NCBI GenBank assembly: GCA_040752025.1
Contig: JBFMFR010000071.1
Coordinates: 1-28,701, forward strand
Direction: 5' to 3'
Source: JBFMFR01 sp040752025
GTDB lineage: Bacteria > Chloroflexota > Anaerolineae > Anaerolineales > UBA4823
Length of the DNA stretch: 28,701 bases
Under the pieces are notes generated by a model. It had not been told where the DNA came from and searched no databases. It was given only the letters and a program-made list of their open reading frames with translations. The translations under genes and the position numbers were made by a program. Below, in pieces: positions 15,536 to 23,808 of the stretch. Position 1 is the first letter of the stretch, and each line of letters begins with the position of its first letter.

Positions 15536-16978
15536 ATGCCAGATACACTCTCAACTCACACACTCTTGCTCATCGAAGATGATCTGGGGATGGCTGAACT
15601 GGTGTACGCAAAGCTTGCAAAGAATGGCCGGCAAGTGGTGCACGCCCCCAGCGGCAATGCCGCCCTGCGCTGGCTGGAGGACCATCGCCCGCGTTTGGTG
15701 CTGCTGGATTATTTCCTGCCTGACCTGCCCGGCATAAAACTGGTCGAGCGGCTGGCTTCCACCCCAGACGGCATGCCGCCTTTCATCGTCATCACCGGCG
15801 CTGGCGACGAGCGCATTGCCGTGGAGTTTATGAAGCGCGGCGCCAGGGATTACCTGGTAAAAGACAGCAACTTCCTCGACAACCTGCCGTTGGCGGTGGA
15901 GCGCGCCCTGCGCGAGATCGACACGGAAGAGCGTTTAGTAGAAGCGGAGCGTGGACTGAGCGAGCGAGAGGAGAAGTACCGCTCCCTGTTCGAAAACATG
16001 ACCAATGGCTTTGCCTTGCACGAGATGATCTACGCTGAAGCAGGCCAGCCTGTGGATTATCGTTTCTTGGAGATCAACCCCGCCTTCGAAAGGCTCACTG
16101 GGCTTTCTGCAGCGGCTCTCTACGGTAAGACTGTGAAGGAGGTCTTGCCTGGCACTGAGCAGTACTGGATCGACTTCTATGGCAAAGTGGCCACCACAGG
16201 AGAGCCAGCCTCTTATCAGAATTACTCCGAGGAACTCGATCGGTATTACGATGTCTGGGCTTTCAGCCCGCGCCGTGGACAGTTTGCCGTGGTCTTTAGC
16301 GACATCACTGAGCGCAAGCAGGCGGAAGATGCCCTCCAGTCTGCCCTGTACGAGAAAGAAGTGCTGCTGCGCGAGCTTTATCACCGCACCAAGAACAATA
16401 TGCAGGTGATCTCTGCCATGCTCAGCCTGGAAGAGGTCCGCAGCGAGGATGAAAATCTCAAACAATCATTGCGCGACATGAACGGGCGCATCCGCTCGAT
16501 GGCCCTGGTGCACCAAAAACTCTACCAAACCAAGAGTCTATCCACCCTCGACTTGAAAGATTACCTGGTTGAACTGGCCAATCTGATGTTGGGCAGCTAT
16601 CAGATTGTTTCTGGCCACATCACGCTGTCGGTGCAGGCCGAATCGGTGCCGGTGGTCATCGACACCGCCATCTCTTGCGGATTGGTGGTCAACGAAATCC
16701 TCTCCAATATCCTGAAATACGCTTTCCCAGGCGAGCGGCAGGGTGAAATTCAACTCCGCCTCTCCAGAGAGCCCGGTGACTGGGTGTGCCTGGAGATCGC
16801 GGATGATGGCGTCGGCCTGCCGCCCGAGGTCGAGCAGCGCCGGCAGAACTCCCTGGGGATGCAAATGATCTTCGACATCGCCAGGCACCAGCTTGGCGCC
16901 CAGGTGGAGCTCGAAAGCGGCCAGGGCGTGACCTGGCGCATCCGCTTCCCGGAGCACCGCTATCAATCCAGAATATGA
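15536..16978 (+). CDS. REC-PAS-HisKA_2 histidine kinase
   Basis: Soluble kinase of 480 residues. An N-terminal receiver spans about 8-130 with acceptor Asp58 in LVLLDYFLPDLPG, acidic Glu14-Asp16 and Lys in YLVKDSN. A PAS domain follows at about 145-265 (EEKYRSLFENMTNGFALHEMI to FSDITERKQAE). Next comes a HisKA_2 dimerisation domain with His283 in LYHRTKNNMQVISAMLSLEE, then an HATPase with NEILSNILKYAFPG and ADDGVGLPP. A short coiled coil (LVEAERGLSEREEK) links REC to PAS. Receiver-first order suggests this kinase is controlled by phosphorylation from an upstream kinase such as the MASE1 protein. Its kinase core is closely similar to that of the 17410 protein. ATG 15536 follows GAGGTAAAAG. Confidence 0.88.
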   Translation: MPDTLSTHTLLLIEDDLGMAELVYAKLAKNGRQVVHAPSGNAALRWLEDHRPRLVLLDYFLPDLPGIKLVERLASTPDGMPPFIVITGAGDERIAVEFMKRGARDYLVKDSNFLDNLPLAVERALREIDTEERLVEAERGLSEREEKYRSLFENMTNGFALHEMIYAEAGQPVDYRFLEINPAFERLTGLSAAALYGKTVKEVLPGTEQYWIDFYGKVATTGEPASYQNYSEELDRYYDVWAFSPRRGQFAVVFSDITERKQAEDALQSALYEKEVLLRELYHRTKNNMQVISAMLSLEEVRSEDENLKQSLRDMNGRIRSMALVHQKLYQTKSLSTLDLKDYLVELANLMLGSYQIVSGHITLSVQAESVPVVIDTAISCGLVVNEILSNILKYAFPGERQGEIQLRLSREPGDWVCLEIADDGVGLPPEVEQRRQNSLGMQMIFDIARHQLGAQVELESGQGVTWRIRFPEHRYQSRI

Positions 16979-16986
16979 GGTGACCC

Positions 16987-17364
16987 ATGCAAAAGATATT
17001 GAAGCTCATGATCGTCGAGGATGAATACCTGATCGCCTTGGATTTACAAATGCAGTTGCGCCGCCTGGGCTACGAGGTTTGCGAACTGGCAGCCTCCGGG
17101 GAGGATGCGCTGCGCATCGCCCAACAGGAGGGCCCGGAGCTGGTTTTGATGGATTTGAACCTGGCCGGTAGTATGGATGGTTTGGCAGCCGGACAGGAAC
17201 TCGCCGCCCGCTATGGCATCCCGGTGGCGTTCATCAGCGGCTATGCCGACCAGGATACTCTGGCGCAGATCGGCCGCTTTTCGCCGCTGCCCTGTATGTT
17301 CAAGCCTGTCGACGGACGGGAAATCCACGCTGTCATCCGCACATATTTAGATGGTGGAGATTAG
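16987..17364 (+). CDS. single-domain receiver with FISGY motif
   Basis: Receiver of 125 residues with acidic Glu11-Asp12 (IVEDEY), acceptor Asp56 in LVLMDLNLAG, and PVAFISGYADQD where CheY proteins have the T-x-x motif. The final FKPVDG supplies the conserved Lys. The F-x-S/T-G-Y pattern recalls the FATGUY class of receivers that pair with HWE and HisKA_2 kinases. It starts 8 bp after one HisKA_2 kinase gene and ends 45 bp before another, so it is likely their shared phosphoacceptor. With no output domain, it would act as a relay or phosphate sink. Confidence 0.87.
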   Translation: MQKILKLMIVEDEYLIALDLQMQLRRLGYEVCELAASGEDALRIAQQEGPELVLMDLNLAGSMDGLAAGQELAARYGIPVAFISGYADQDTLAQIGRFSPLPCMFKPVDGREIHAVIRTYLDGGD

Positions 17365-17409
17365 CCGGCGGCTGGCTGAGCCGCGTTTTTGTTGGAATTG
17401 GGAGGCGAT

Positions 17410-20010
17410 ATGAAGATCAAGCGTGTTGCGAAAGGAAAAACCGACCAGTCGCTGAGCGATGCCGAAGCGCGCTATCGCCTGCTGGCGGAGAATATAAGCG
17501 AAACCGTCTGGCTGATGGATATGGAGCTGCGCACGCTTTACGCCAGCCCCTCTGTCACGCGCCTGCGCGATTACTCGCTCGATGAACTCAATGCCCTGCC
17601 GTTCGGGCAACAGATGACGCCCGAGTCGCTGGAGCGGGTCATGGTGTTATTCGCCGAAGCGCTCTCGTCCGAAAACCTCCAACGGGATGAGCCTCGTTTG
17701 GCCTATACGATAGAACTGGAATTCTATCGCAAGGATGGCTCACGTTTCTGGAGCGAGAATACACTTACCCTGATCCTGGACGAAAACAAACAGCCGGTCA
17801 ACATCCTGGGCAGGGCGGCGGATATCACGGATCGTAAGCGCGCTGAAGAAGCCCTGCGCCGCAGTGAGGCGCGCTATCACATGCTCTTCAACCTGATGGA
17901 TGAAGGCGTGGCGATCAACCAGGCTGTTCTCGATGAGAACGGCGACATGGTGGATTATATCGTGCTGGAGATGAACCCGGCTTTTGAAAGGCATACCCCT
18001 TACAAGGCAAGCGATGCCGCCGGGAAGCGCGCCACCGACCTTTACCAGATGAGCCCCGAATACATCCGTGATTGGTGGCGCACCCATGCTCCCCTGGATC
18101 AGGTAGTCTATACCGAGATGTACCACCAATCGACCGGACAGTGGTTTACGATTACCACTACTCCCAGGGAAGGGGACTACTTCATCACCATTTTTCGCAA
18201 TATCACCCCACGAAAGCAGGTCGAAGCCGAGCGGCGCCAGCGCGAGCGCGAGTTCCGCACGCTGGTCGAGAACGCCCCGGATGCGATCGTCCGCTTCGAC
18301 CGGCAGTACCGCCACCTGTACGCCAACCCGGCGGTCGAGAAGGAATTCGGTGTTTCGCCCCAGGATTTGCTCGGCAAGACCCACCGGGAGTTGGGCCAGC
18401 CTTCTGCAATGGCGGATTGGTCGGAGGGCGTCATCCGCCAGGTGTTCGAAACTGGCCAGGAGGTTGTTTTCGAATTGGAAAACCCGGGCATTGATGGCCC
18501 GCATTACTTCCTCTCGCGCGGCGTGCCCGAGTTTGCCCCGGATGGCTCGGTCGAATCGGCGCTTTTCATCCACCGCAGCATCGACGCTCGCAAGCGCGCT
18601 GAGGCAGCCTTAGCCGCCAGCGAGCACAAATATCGCAGCCTGTTCTCCGAGATGGTCAGCGGCAGCGCCCTGCACGAAATTGTTTGCGATAAGGCCGGCA
18701 AGCCGGTCGATTACGTTACCCTGGAAGTCAACCGCTCTTACGAGAGCCTGTTGGGCGCCAAAGCCGAAGACGTGATCGGTAAGCTGGCCAGCGAAATCCT
18801 GCCTCCGGATGAGCTGGAGAAATGGCTGGGCATCTTCGCCCCGGTGGCGCTCACCGGTATCTCGACTCACTATGAAATGTATTCGCCTTTCAACCGCAAA
18901 TACTTCGAAGGGAACGCTTATTGTCCTGAAAAGGGCCGGTTCGCCGTGACCTTTACCGATGTCACCGAGCGCAGGCAGGCCGAAGCGGACCTGCGCAGCA
19001 GCGAGGAAAAATTCTACAAGGCCTTCCATACCAGCCCAGTGGTCATGTCTATCACTACCCTGGCGGATGGACGCTTCATTGACGCCAACCCTCAATTCTG
19101 TAAAATGGCCGGCTGGTTGCCTGAAGAGGTGATTGGTCGCACCGCAAACGAATTGGGTTTGTGGGGAGACGAGCAGCAGCGCCATTCCATCGTTGCCGAA
19201 ATCCGTCAACAGGGCTTTGTCCACGCTAAAGAGGTGCAGATGTTCACTCGCTCCGGCCAGGCGGTGCCTCTGCTGTGGTATGGAGATGTTATCCAGCTCG
19301 GTGATCAGCCTTGCATCCTGGCCAGCGGTTACGACCTCACCGAAATCAAGCATGCGGAACAGAAGCTGCGCAGCGCCCTCGATGAGAAAGAAATCCTGCT
19401 GCGTGAACTCTACCACCGCACCAAGAACAATATGCAGGTGATCTCCTCCTTGCTCAGCCTGGAAGCCGGTCGCAGCCAGGACGAAACCCTGCGCAAAGCG
19501 CTGCGGGAGATGGACAACCGCATTCGTGCTATGTCCCTGGTGCACCAGAAGCTCTACCAATCTGGCAACCTGTCATCCATCAACCTGGGCGAATACTTCT
19601 CCGACCTGGTCAGTGCTCTGATCCGCGCTTACCAGATTGCCCCTGGCCGGGTGATTTTCAAGCAGGAACTCGAACCGATCCCCGCGCTGATCGACATCGC
19701 CATCCCCTGCGGGTTGATTTTCAGCGAGATCGTCTCGAACATCTTCAAACACGCCTTCCCCGGCGGGCGCAGCGGCGAAGTGCGCATCCGCCTGGCGCGG
19801 CTCGAGACAGGGGCCATCTTGCTCGAGGTTACCGACGATGGCGTTGGCCTGCCGCCGGGCATGGACCTTCGCACACAGGACTCGCTGGGGGCACAGATCG
19901 CCTTTGGCATTGCCGAGAGCCAGCTCAAAGCGCAGGTGCAGGTTGAGTCCATCCGGGGTGTATCCTGGCGCATCCAGTTCCTGGATGACCTGTACCGGCC
20001 CAGGGTGTGA
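17410..20010 (+). CDS. multi-PAS HisKA_2 sensor histidine kinase
   Basis: Soluble sensor kinase of 866 residues. ATG 17410 is preferred to an earlier in-frame TTG at 17389, since GGGAGG precedes it. Five PAS-type modules follow in tandem, beginning roughly at residues 18 (ARYRLLAENISETVWLMD), 155 (ARYHMLFNLMDEGVAINQ), 280 (REFRTLVENAPDAIVRFD), 405 (HKYRSLFSEMVSGSALHE) and 535 (EKFYKAFHTSPVVMSITT). Each of the first three ends in a DITxRK-like hinge. The HisKA_2 domain carries His669 in LYHRTKNNMQVISSLLSLE, and HATPase motifs SEIVSNIFKHAFPG and TDDGVGLPPG follow. Modules 2 and 4 resemble the PAS of the 15536 kinase (xALHE...VDYxxLExN), suggesting duplication. No membrane segment is seen, so it senses intracellular cues; the ligand is unknown. 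Confidence 0.88.
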   Translation: MKIKRVAKGKTDQSLSDAEARYRLLAENISETVWLMDMELRTLYASPSVTRLRDYSLDELNALPFGQQMTPESLERVMVLFAEALSSENLQRDEPRLAYTIELEFYRKDGSRFWSENTLTLILDENKQPVNILGRAADITDRKRAEEALRRSEARYHMLFNLMDEGVAINQAVLDENGDMVDYIVLEMNPAFERHTPYKASDAAGKRATDLYQMSPEYIRDWWRTHAPLDQVVYTEMYHQSTGQWFTITTTPREGDYFITIFRNITPRKQVEAERRQREREFRTLVENAPDAIVRFDRQYRHLYANPAVEKEFGVSPQDLLGKTHRELGQPSAMADWSEGVIRQVFETGQEVVFELENPGIDGPHYFLSRGVPEFAPDGSVESALFIHRSIDARKRAEAALAASEHKYRSLFSEMVSGSALHEIVCDKAGKPVDYVTLEVNRSYESLLGAKAEDVIGKLASEILPPDELEKWLGIFAPVALTGISTHYEMYSPFNRKYFEGNAYCPEKGRFAVTFTDVTERRQAEADLRSSEEKFYKAFHTSPVVMSITTLADGRFIDANPQFCKMAGWLPEEVIGRTANELGLWGDEQQRHSIVAEIRQQGFVHAKEVQMFTRSGQAVPLLWYGDVIQLGDQPCILASGYDLTEIKHAEQKLRSALDEKEILLRELYHRTKNNMQVISSLLSLEAGRSQDETLRKALREMDNRIRAMSLVHQKLYQSGNLSSINLGEYFSDLVSALIRAYQIAPGRVIFKQELEPIPALIDIAIPCGLIFSEIVSNIFKHAFPGGRSGEVRIRLARLETGAILLEVTDDGVGLPPGMDLRTQDSLGAQIAFGIAESQLKAQVQVESIRGVSWRIQFLDDLYRPRV

Positions 20011-20021
20011 GGTTTGCAGCC

Positions 20022-21188
20022 ATGTCCACCGGCGCCGACCCCTCCACCCAATCCATCCGCCAGCGCTACCGCGAGCTGGCCATCCTGAACGAGATCGCCC
20101 AGGAGCTCAACCGCCAGGTAGACCTGGAGCAGGCCCTGCAGAGCACGCTTTCGAAGGTGGCCGAGCTGCTCGACCTGCGCACCGGCTGGGTGTGGCTGCT
20201 GCACGAGCACAGCGGCGAGTCCTACCTGGCCGCCTCGCAGAATCTGCCGCCCGCCCTGGCGGATCACCCGCCGCGCATGACCGGCAGTTGCTACTGCCTG
20301 GATACCTACCGCGCCGGCGACCTGGAGGGGGCCGCCAACGTCAACGTGGTCAAATGCTCGCGCTTGCAGTGGTTGATGGACGGCACCTACGGCCTGAAAT
20401 ACCATGCCAGCATCCCGCTTTACGCCCAGGGGAAGCGCCTGGGCGTGCTCAACGTGGCCAGCCCGGATTGGCGCCAGCTCTCGGAGGCCGAGCTGCGCAT
20501 TTTATACACATTGGGAGAACTGTTGAGCATCGCCATCCAACGGGCGCGCCTGTTCTCGCAGAGCATGCAGTCCGGAGCCATCGAAGAGCGCAACCGCCTG
20601 GCGCGCGAGATCCACGATACCCTGGCGCAGGGCCTGGCGGGCATTTCGCTGCACCTGGAGACGGCCGATGCCCTCTTGGAAATGGGCGGCGACCCTGAGA
20701 GCGTGCGCCGCCAGGTGCAGCAGGCGCTGGAACTGACCCGCGCCAACCTGGAAGAGGCGCGCCGCTCGGTGCTCGACCTGCGAGCTGCGCCGCTGGAGGG
20801 GCGCGACCTGCCAGCCGCCCTGGCCGGGCTGTGCCGCCAGTACGCCGAGCGTTACGCCTTGGAAGTGCATTTCGAGGCGCCGGCCGCAACGCCGCCCCTG
20901 CCGGCCAGGCTGGAAGTCGGCCTGTACCGTATAGCCCAGGAAGCTCTGTCGAACGTGGCGCAGCACGCCCAGGCTCGTCGCGTCCAGGTGCAGTTGAGCC
21001 TGCAAGCCGGGCAGGCCCGCCTGGTGGTGGCAGATGATGGCCTGGGCTTCGATCCCGCGCAGATCGTCCAGGATCGTTTTGGTCTGCTGGGGTTGAACGA
21101 GCGCGCCCGCCTGCTGGGCGGCGAGCTGCGCATCGAAAGCCAGCCTGGCGCTGGGGCGCGCCTGGAGATCGTTGTGCCCCTGGCGTAG
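20022..21188 (+). CDS. GAF-HisKA_3 sensor histidine kinase
   Basis: NarL-type sensor kinase of 388 residues. ATG 20022 is used, with GAGGT just upstream; an alternative GTG at 20007 overlaps the preceding stop. A GAF domain covers about 25-175 and contains Cys90, Cys92 and Cys112 in the pattern SCYCL ... VVKCSRL. The HisKA_3 domain carries the acceptor His198 in LAREIHDTLAQGLAGI, and the HATPase shows YRIAQEALSNVAQHA and ADDGLGFDP ... DRFGLLGLNERARLLGG. This is the usual partner architecture for LuxR/NarL-type regulators, and one follows after 12 bp. The cysteines could bind a metal or iron-sulfur centre or act as thiol switches. The protein has no membrane helix. Confidence 0.9.
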   Translation: MSTGADPSTQSIRQRYRELAILNEIAQELNRQVDLEQALQSTLSKVAELLDLRTGWVWLLHEHSGESYLAASQNLPPALADHPPRMTGSCYCLDTYRAGDLEGAANVNVVKCSRLQWLMDGTYGLKYHASIPLYAQGKRLGVLNVASPDWRQLSEAELRILYTLGELLSIAIQRARLFSQSMQSGAIEERNRLAREIHDTLAQGLAGISLHLETADALLEMGGDPESVRRQVQQALELTRANLEEARRSVLDLRAAPLEGRDLPAALAGLCRQYAERYALEVHFEAPAATPPLPARLEVGLYRIAQEALSNVAQHAQARRVQVQLSLQAGQARLVVADDGLGFDPAQIVQDRFGLLGLNERARLLGGELRIESQPGAGARLEIVVPLA

Positions 21189-21200
21189 AAGGTGAATCAG

Positions 21201-21851
21201 ATGAGTGCACACCCTCCCATTCGTATCTTGATCGCCGACGATCATCCCGTGGTGCGCGATGGACTGAGCGCCATGCTCAGCACCCAGCCCGATTTCGAGG
21301 TGGTGGCGCAGGCCGCCAGCGGCCGGCAGGCCCTGGATCAGATCGTCGCTTTGCAGCCCGATATCGTCCTGCTCGACCTGGAGATGCCCGAAATGGACGG
21401 CGTGGCGGTCTTGCAGGCCTTGCAAGACGCCCAGGCACAGGCAGCGGTGATCGTCTTCACCGCCTACGATACCGACGAGCGCATCCTGGAGGCGGTGCGG
21501 GCCGGGGCGCGCGGCTATTTGCTTAAGGGGGCCCGTCGCGAGCAGCTTTTCGAGGCCATCCGCAGCGTATCTGCGGGTGATTCGCTGCTGGGTCCGGCGG
21601 TGGCCCACAAGTTGATGCAGAGAGTCGCCAGGGAAGCGATCGAAGCGCCGCTGGAATCGCTCTCGCCGCGTGAGCTGCAGGTGCTGCGTGAACTGTCACA
21701 GGGCAAGAGCAATGCGGAGATCGCCGCCAGCCTGTTCATCAGCGAGCGCACCGTCAAATTCCACGTCAGCGCCATTTTGCGCAAGCTGGGCGCCGCCAAT
21801 CGCACCGAGGCGGCCAAAATCGCCGCGCAGCGCGGCCTGGTCGACTGGTAA
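21201..21851 (+). CDS. NarL/LuxR family response regulator
   Basis: Two-domain DNA-binding regulator of 216 residues. ATG 21201 follows AGGTGA at 5-6 nt, better than the in-frame GTG at 21192. The receiver has DDH near the start (Asp13-Asp14), acceptor Asp59 in IVLLDLEMPEMDG, VFTAYD and LLKGARR with the conserved Lys. The C-terminal LuxR-type HTH spans about 150-210: LSPRELQVLRELSQGKSNAEIAASLFISERTVKFHVSAILRKL. It would bind DNA as a dimer once phosphorylated, most likely by the GAF kinase encoded just upstream. The targets are unknown. It ends the signalling cluster; 21852-21971 contains short hairpins only (CCTGT/ACAGG and GTCCAG/CTGGAC), none a convincing terminator. Confidence 0.92.
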   Translation: MSAHPPIRILIADDHPVVRDGLSAMLSTQPDFEVVAQAASGRQALDQIVALQPDIVLLDLEMPEMDGVAVLQALQDAQAQAAVIVFTAYDTDERILEAVRAGARGYLLKGARREQLFEAIRSVSAGDSLLGPAVAHKLMQRVAREAIEAPLESLSPRELQVLRELSQGKSNAEIAASLFISERTVKFHVSAILRKLGAANRTEAAKIAAQRGLVDW

Positions 21852-21971
21852 CCTGTCCTTTCGTACAGGCCTGAGTTTTCCCGGATGTCCAGCCAGAAAC
21901 TGGACGGCGGGTCGATGCGCGCTGCGCCGGGGCGGCGTAGAATACGGGGGTAAAAAAGGAGATTTATCGTT

Positions 21972-22685
21972 ATGAACACCCAATCCGAACACGTTTCAAC
22001 CGCTTTGATCACTGGCGCTTCGCGCGGCCTGGGATTGGCCCTGGGGCGTGCCCTGGCCCGCCGCGGCTGGGGGCTGGTCATCGATGGCCGCCAGTCAACT
22101 GCCCTGGAAGCCGCCCGTCGTGAACTTTCTGCCTTCAGCCAGGTGATTGCCATCCCCGGCGACATCACCGACCCGGCCCACCGCCAGGCATTGGCTCAGG
22201 CCGCCCGCCAGATTGGCGGACTGGACGCCCTGGTCAACAACGCCGGGATGCTCGGCCCCAGCCCGCAGCCAGCCCTGCTGGATTACCCCCTGGAGGCGCT
22301 CGAGCAGGTTTACCGCACCAACGTGATCGCCCAGCTCGGCCTGGTCCAGGCCCTGGCGGCCCACTTCCGCCCTGGCGTGCGCCTGGTCAACGTGACCAGC
22401 GACGCCGGCGTGCAAGCCTACCCCGGTTGGGGCGGCTACGGTTCGAGCAAGGCTGCCCTGGAGCAGCTCTCGCAGGTGCTGGCGGCCGAGAACCCACACT
22501 GGCGCGTGTATTGGGTTGATCCTGGCGATATGCGCACGCAAATGCACCAGGAAGCCTTCCCGGGCGAAGACATCCGCGACCGGCCGCTGCCCGAGGCCAG
22601 CCTGCCCGGCTTCCTGGCCTTGCTGCAAGGCGATCTGCCCGGCGGGCGCTACCAGGCCCGCCAGGTGCTCGAGGGAGTACGGTGA
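21972..22685 (+). CDS. SDR family oxidoreductase
   Basis: Short-chain dehydrogenase of 237 residues with an N-terminal Rossmann fold. TGASRGLG at 14-21 is the cofactor-binding motif, NNAGML sits in the middle, and the catalytic set is Ser143, Tyr156 and Lys160 (YGSSK). It would transfer a hydride between NAD(P) and a carbonyl or alcohol, with the substrate undefined. The start at 21972 has AGGAG about 11 nt upstream. The stop overlaps the start of the next gene (TGATG), so translation of the two is coupled. The partner is a QueA-type gene, an unusual pairing for an SDR. Quinone or pteridine reduction is possible, but no evidence decides. Confidence 0.85.
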   Translation: MNTQSEHVSTALITGASRGLGLALGRALARRGWGLVIDGRQSTALEAARRELSAFSQVIAIPGDITDPAHRQALAQAARQIGGLDALVNNAGMLGPSPQPALLDYPLEALEQVYRTNVIAQLGLVQALAAHFRPGVRLVNVTSDAGVQAYPGWGGYGSSKAALEQLSQVLAAENPHWRVYWVDPGDMRTQMHQEAFPGEDIRDRPLPEASLPGFLALLQGDLPGGRYQARQVLEGVR

Positions 22686-23806
22686 TGCTTGCCGCCGCGC
22701 TTTCACCGCCTGCCACCCGCGCCCCCTGGCGCTTGCCGCTGCAGGACAGCCTGGACTTTGCGCTGCCGCCGCATCTGGAAGCCGGTCAGCCGCCTGAGGC
22801 GCGCGGCCTGGCGCGTGACCAGGTGCGCCTGATGGTTTCTTACCGCGGCGATGACCGCATCCTGTTGGGGCAGTTCCGCCAGTTGCCCGAATTCCTGCAG
22901 GCCGGCGACCTGTTGGTGATCAACACCAGCGCCACGCTCAACGCCGCCTTGCACGCCTGGCGGGCGGATGGCAGCCCGCTGGAAGTGCACCTGTCCACCC
23001 ATCTGCCGGCAGACCTGTGGTCGCTGGAACTGCGCCTGCCGCAGGGGGATGCCACCCAACCCTTCTACCACGCCCGGGCCGGTGAAACCCTGGAGCTGGA
23101 AGGCGGCGGCACAGTCCGGCTGCTGGCCGCTTACCGCTCCGAGCAGCGCCGCCAACCGCAAGGCGAGCAGAACGTGCGCCTGTGGCTGGCCAGTCTTGAA
23201 TTACCTCTGGGAGTGCACGAATACCTGGCCTGCTACGGCTTCCCCATTCGCTATCAGTACGTGCAAGAGGCCTGGCCGCTGTCGTATTACCAGACGGTCT
23301 ACGCCGGCGAGCCGGGCAGCGCCGAGATGCCCTCCGCCGGGCGCGCTTTCACCCCCGAACTGCTCACGCGCCTGGTCTCCCAGGGCGTGCAGATCGCGCC
23401 TGTGCTGCTGCATACCGGCGTTGCCAGCCTGGAGGATCACGAGCCGCCTTACGAGGAATACTACCGCATCCCCGAAACCACCGCCGAAGCGGTCAACGCC
23501 GCTCGCCAGGCCGGGCGGCGTGTGCTGGCAGTTGGCACCACCGTCGTGCGCGCCCTGGAGACGGTCGCCAACCCCCAGGGGCGGGTGCACCCCGGCGAAG
23601 GCTGGACGCGCCTGTTGGTCACGCCCGAGCGCGGCGTGTACAGTGTCGATGGCCTGCTGACCGGGCTGCACGAGCCGCGCTCCACCCACCTGGCCATGCT
23701 CAGCGCCCTGGCCGGGCGCGAGCACCTGCGCGCCTGCTACGCCAGCGCTCTGCAGGCCGGCTTGCTGTGGCACGAGTTCGGCGACCTGCACTTGATTTTG
23801 CCTTAG
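22685..23806 (+). CDS. QueA-type SAM:tRNA ribosyltransferase-isomerase, divergent
   Basis: 373-residue protein of the queuosine-biosynthesis QueA family, whose members transfer and isomerise the ribosyl of S-adenosylmethionine onto preQ1-modified tRNA. Matches include LVINTSATLNA, ACYGFPIRYQYV, PSAGRAFTPELL (canonical form PSAG-x-x-FT), HTGVASLE and VLAVGTTVVRALE, with the C-terminal GLHEPRSTHLAML. Key motifs deviate: the usual NDTRV is NTSAT, and the MHxE region is replaced by YYRIPE. This could be a paralog with a changed substrate rather than the housekeeping enzyme. ATG 22685 overlaps the SDR stop. The gene converges with the yqeK-type gene, with 2 bp between stops. A canonical queA elsewhere in the genome would support the paralog reading. 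Confidence 0.75.
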   Translation: MLAAALSPPATRAPWRLPLQDSLDFALPPHLEAGQPPEARGLARDQVRLMVSYRGDDRILLGQFRQLPEFLQAGDLLVINTSATLNAALHAWRADGSPLEVHLSTHLPADLWSLELRLPQGDATQPFYHARAGETLELEGGGTVRLLAAYRSEQRRQPQGEQNVRLWLASLELPLGVHEYLACYGFPIRYQYVQEAWPLSYYQTVYAGEPGSAEMPSAGRAFTPELLTRLVSQGVQIAPVLLHTGVASLEDHEPPYEEYYRIPETTAEAVNAARQAGRRVLAVGTTVVRALETVANPQGRVHPGEGWTRLLVTPERGVYSVDGLLTGLHEPRSTHLAMLSALAGREHLRACYASALQAGLLWHEFGDLHLILP

Positions 23807-23808
23807 AC

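Noticed and set aside
21852..21971. Short hairpins CCTGT/ACAGG and GTCCAG/CTGGAC after the LuxR gene
   Set aside because: Stems of five and six pairs without a T-run are common by chance; not called as terminators.
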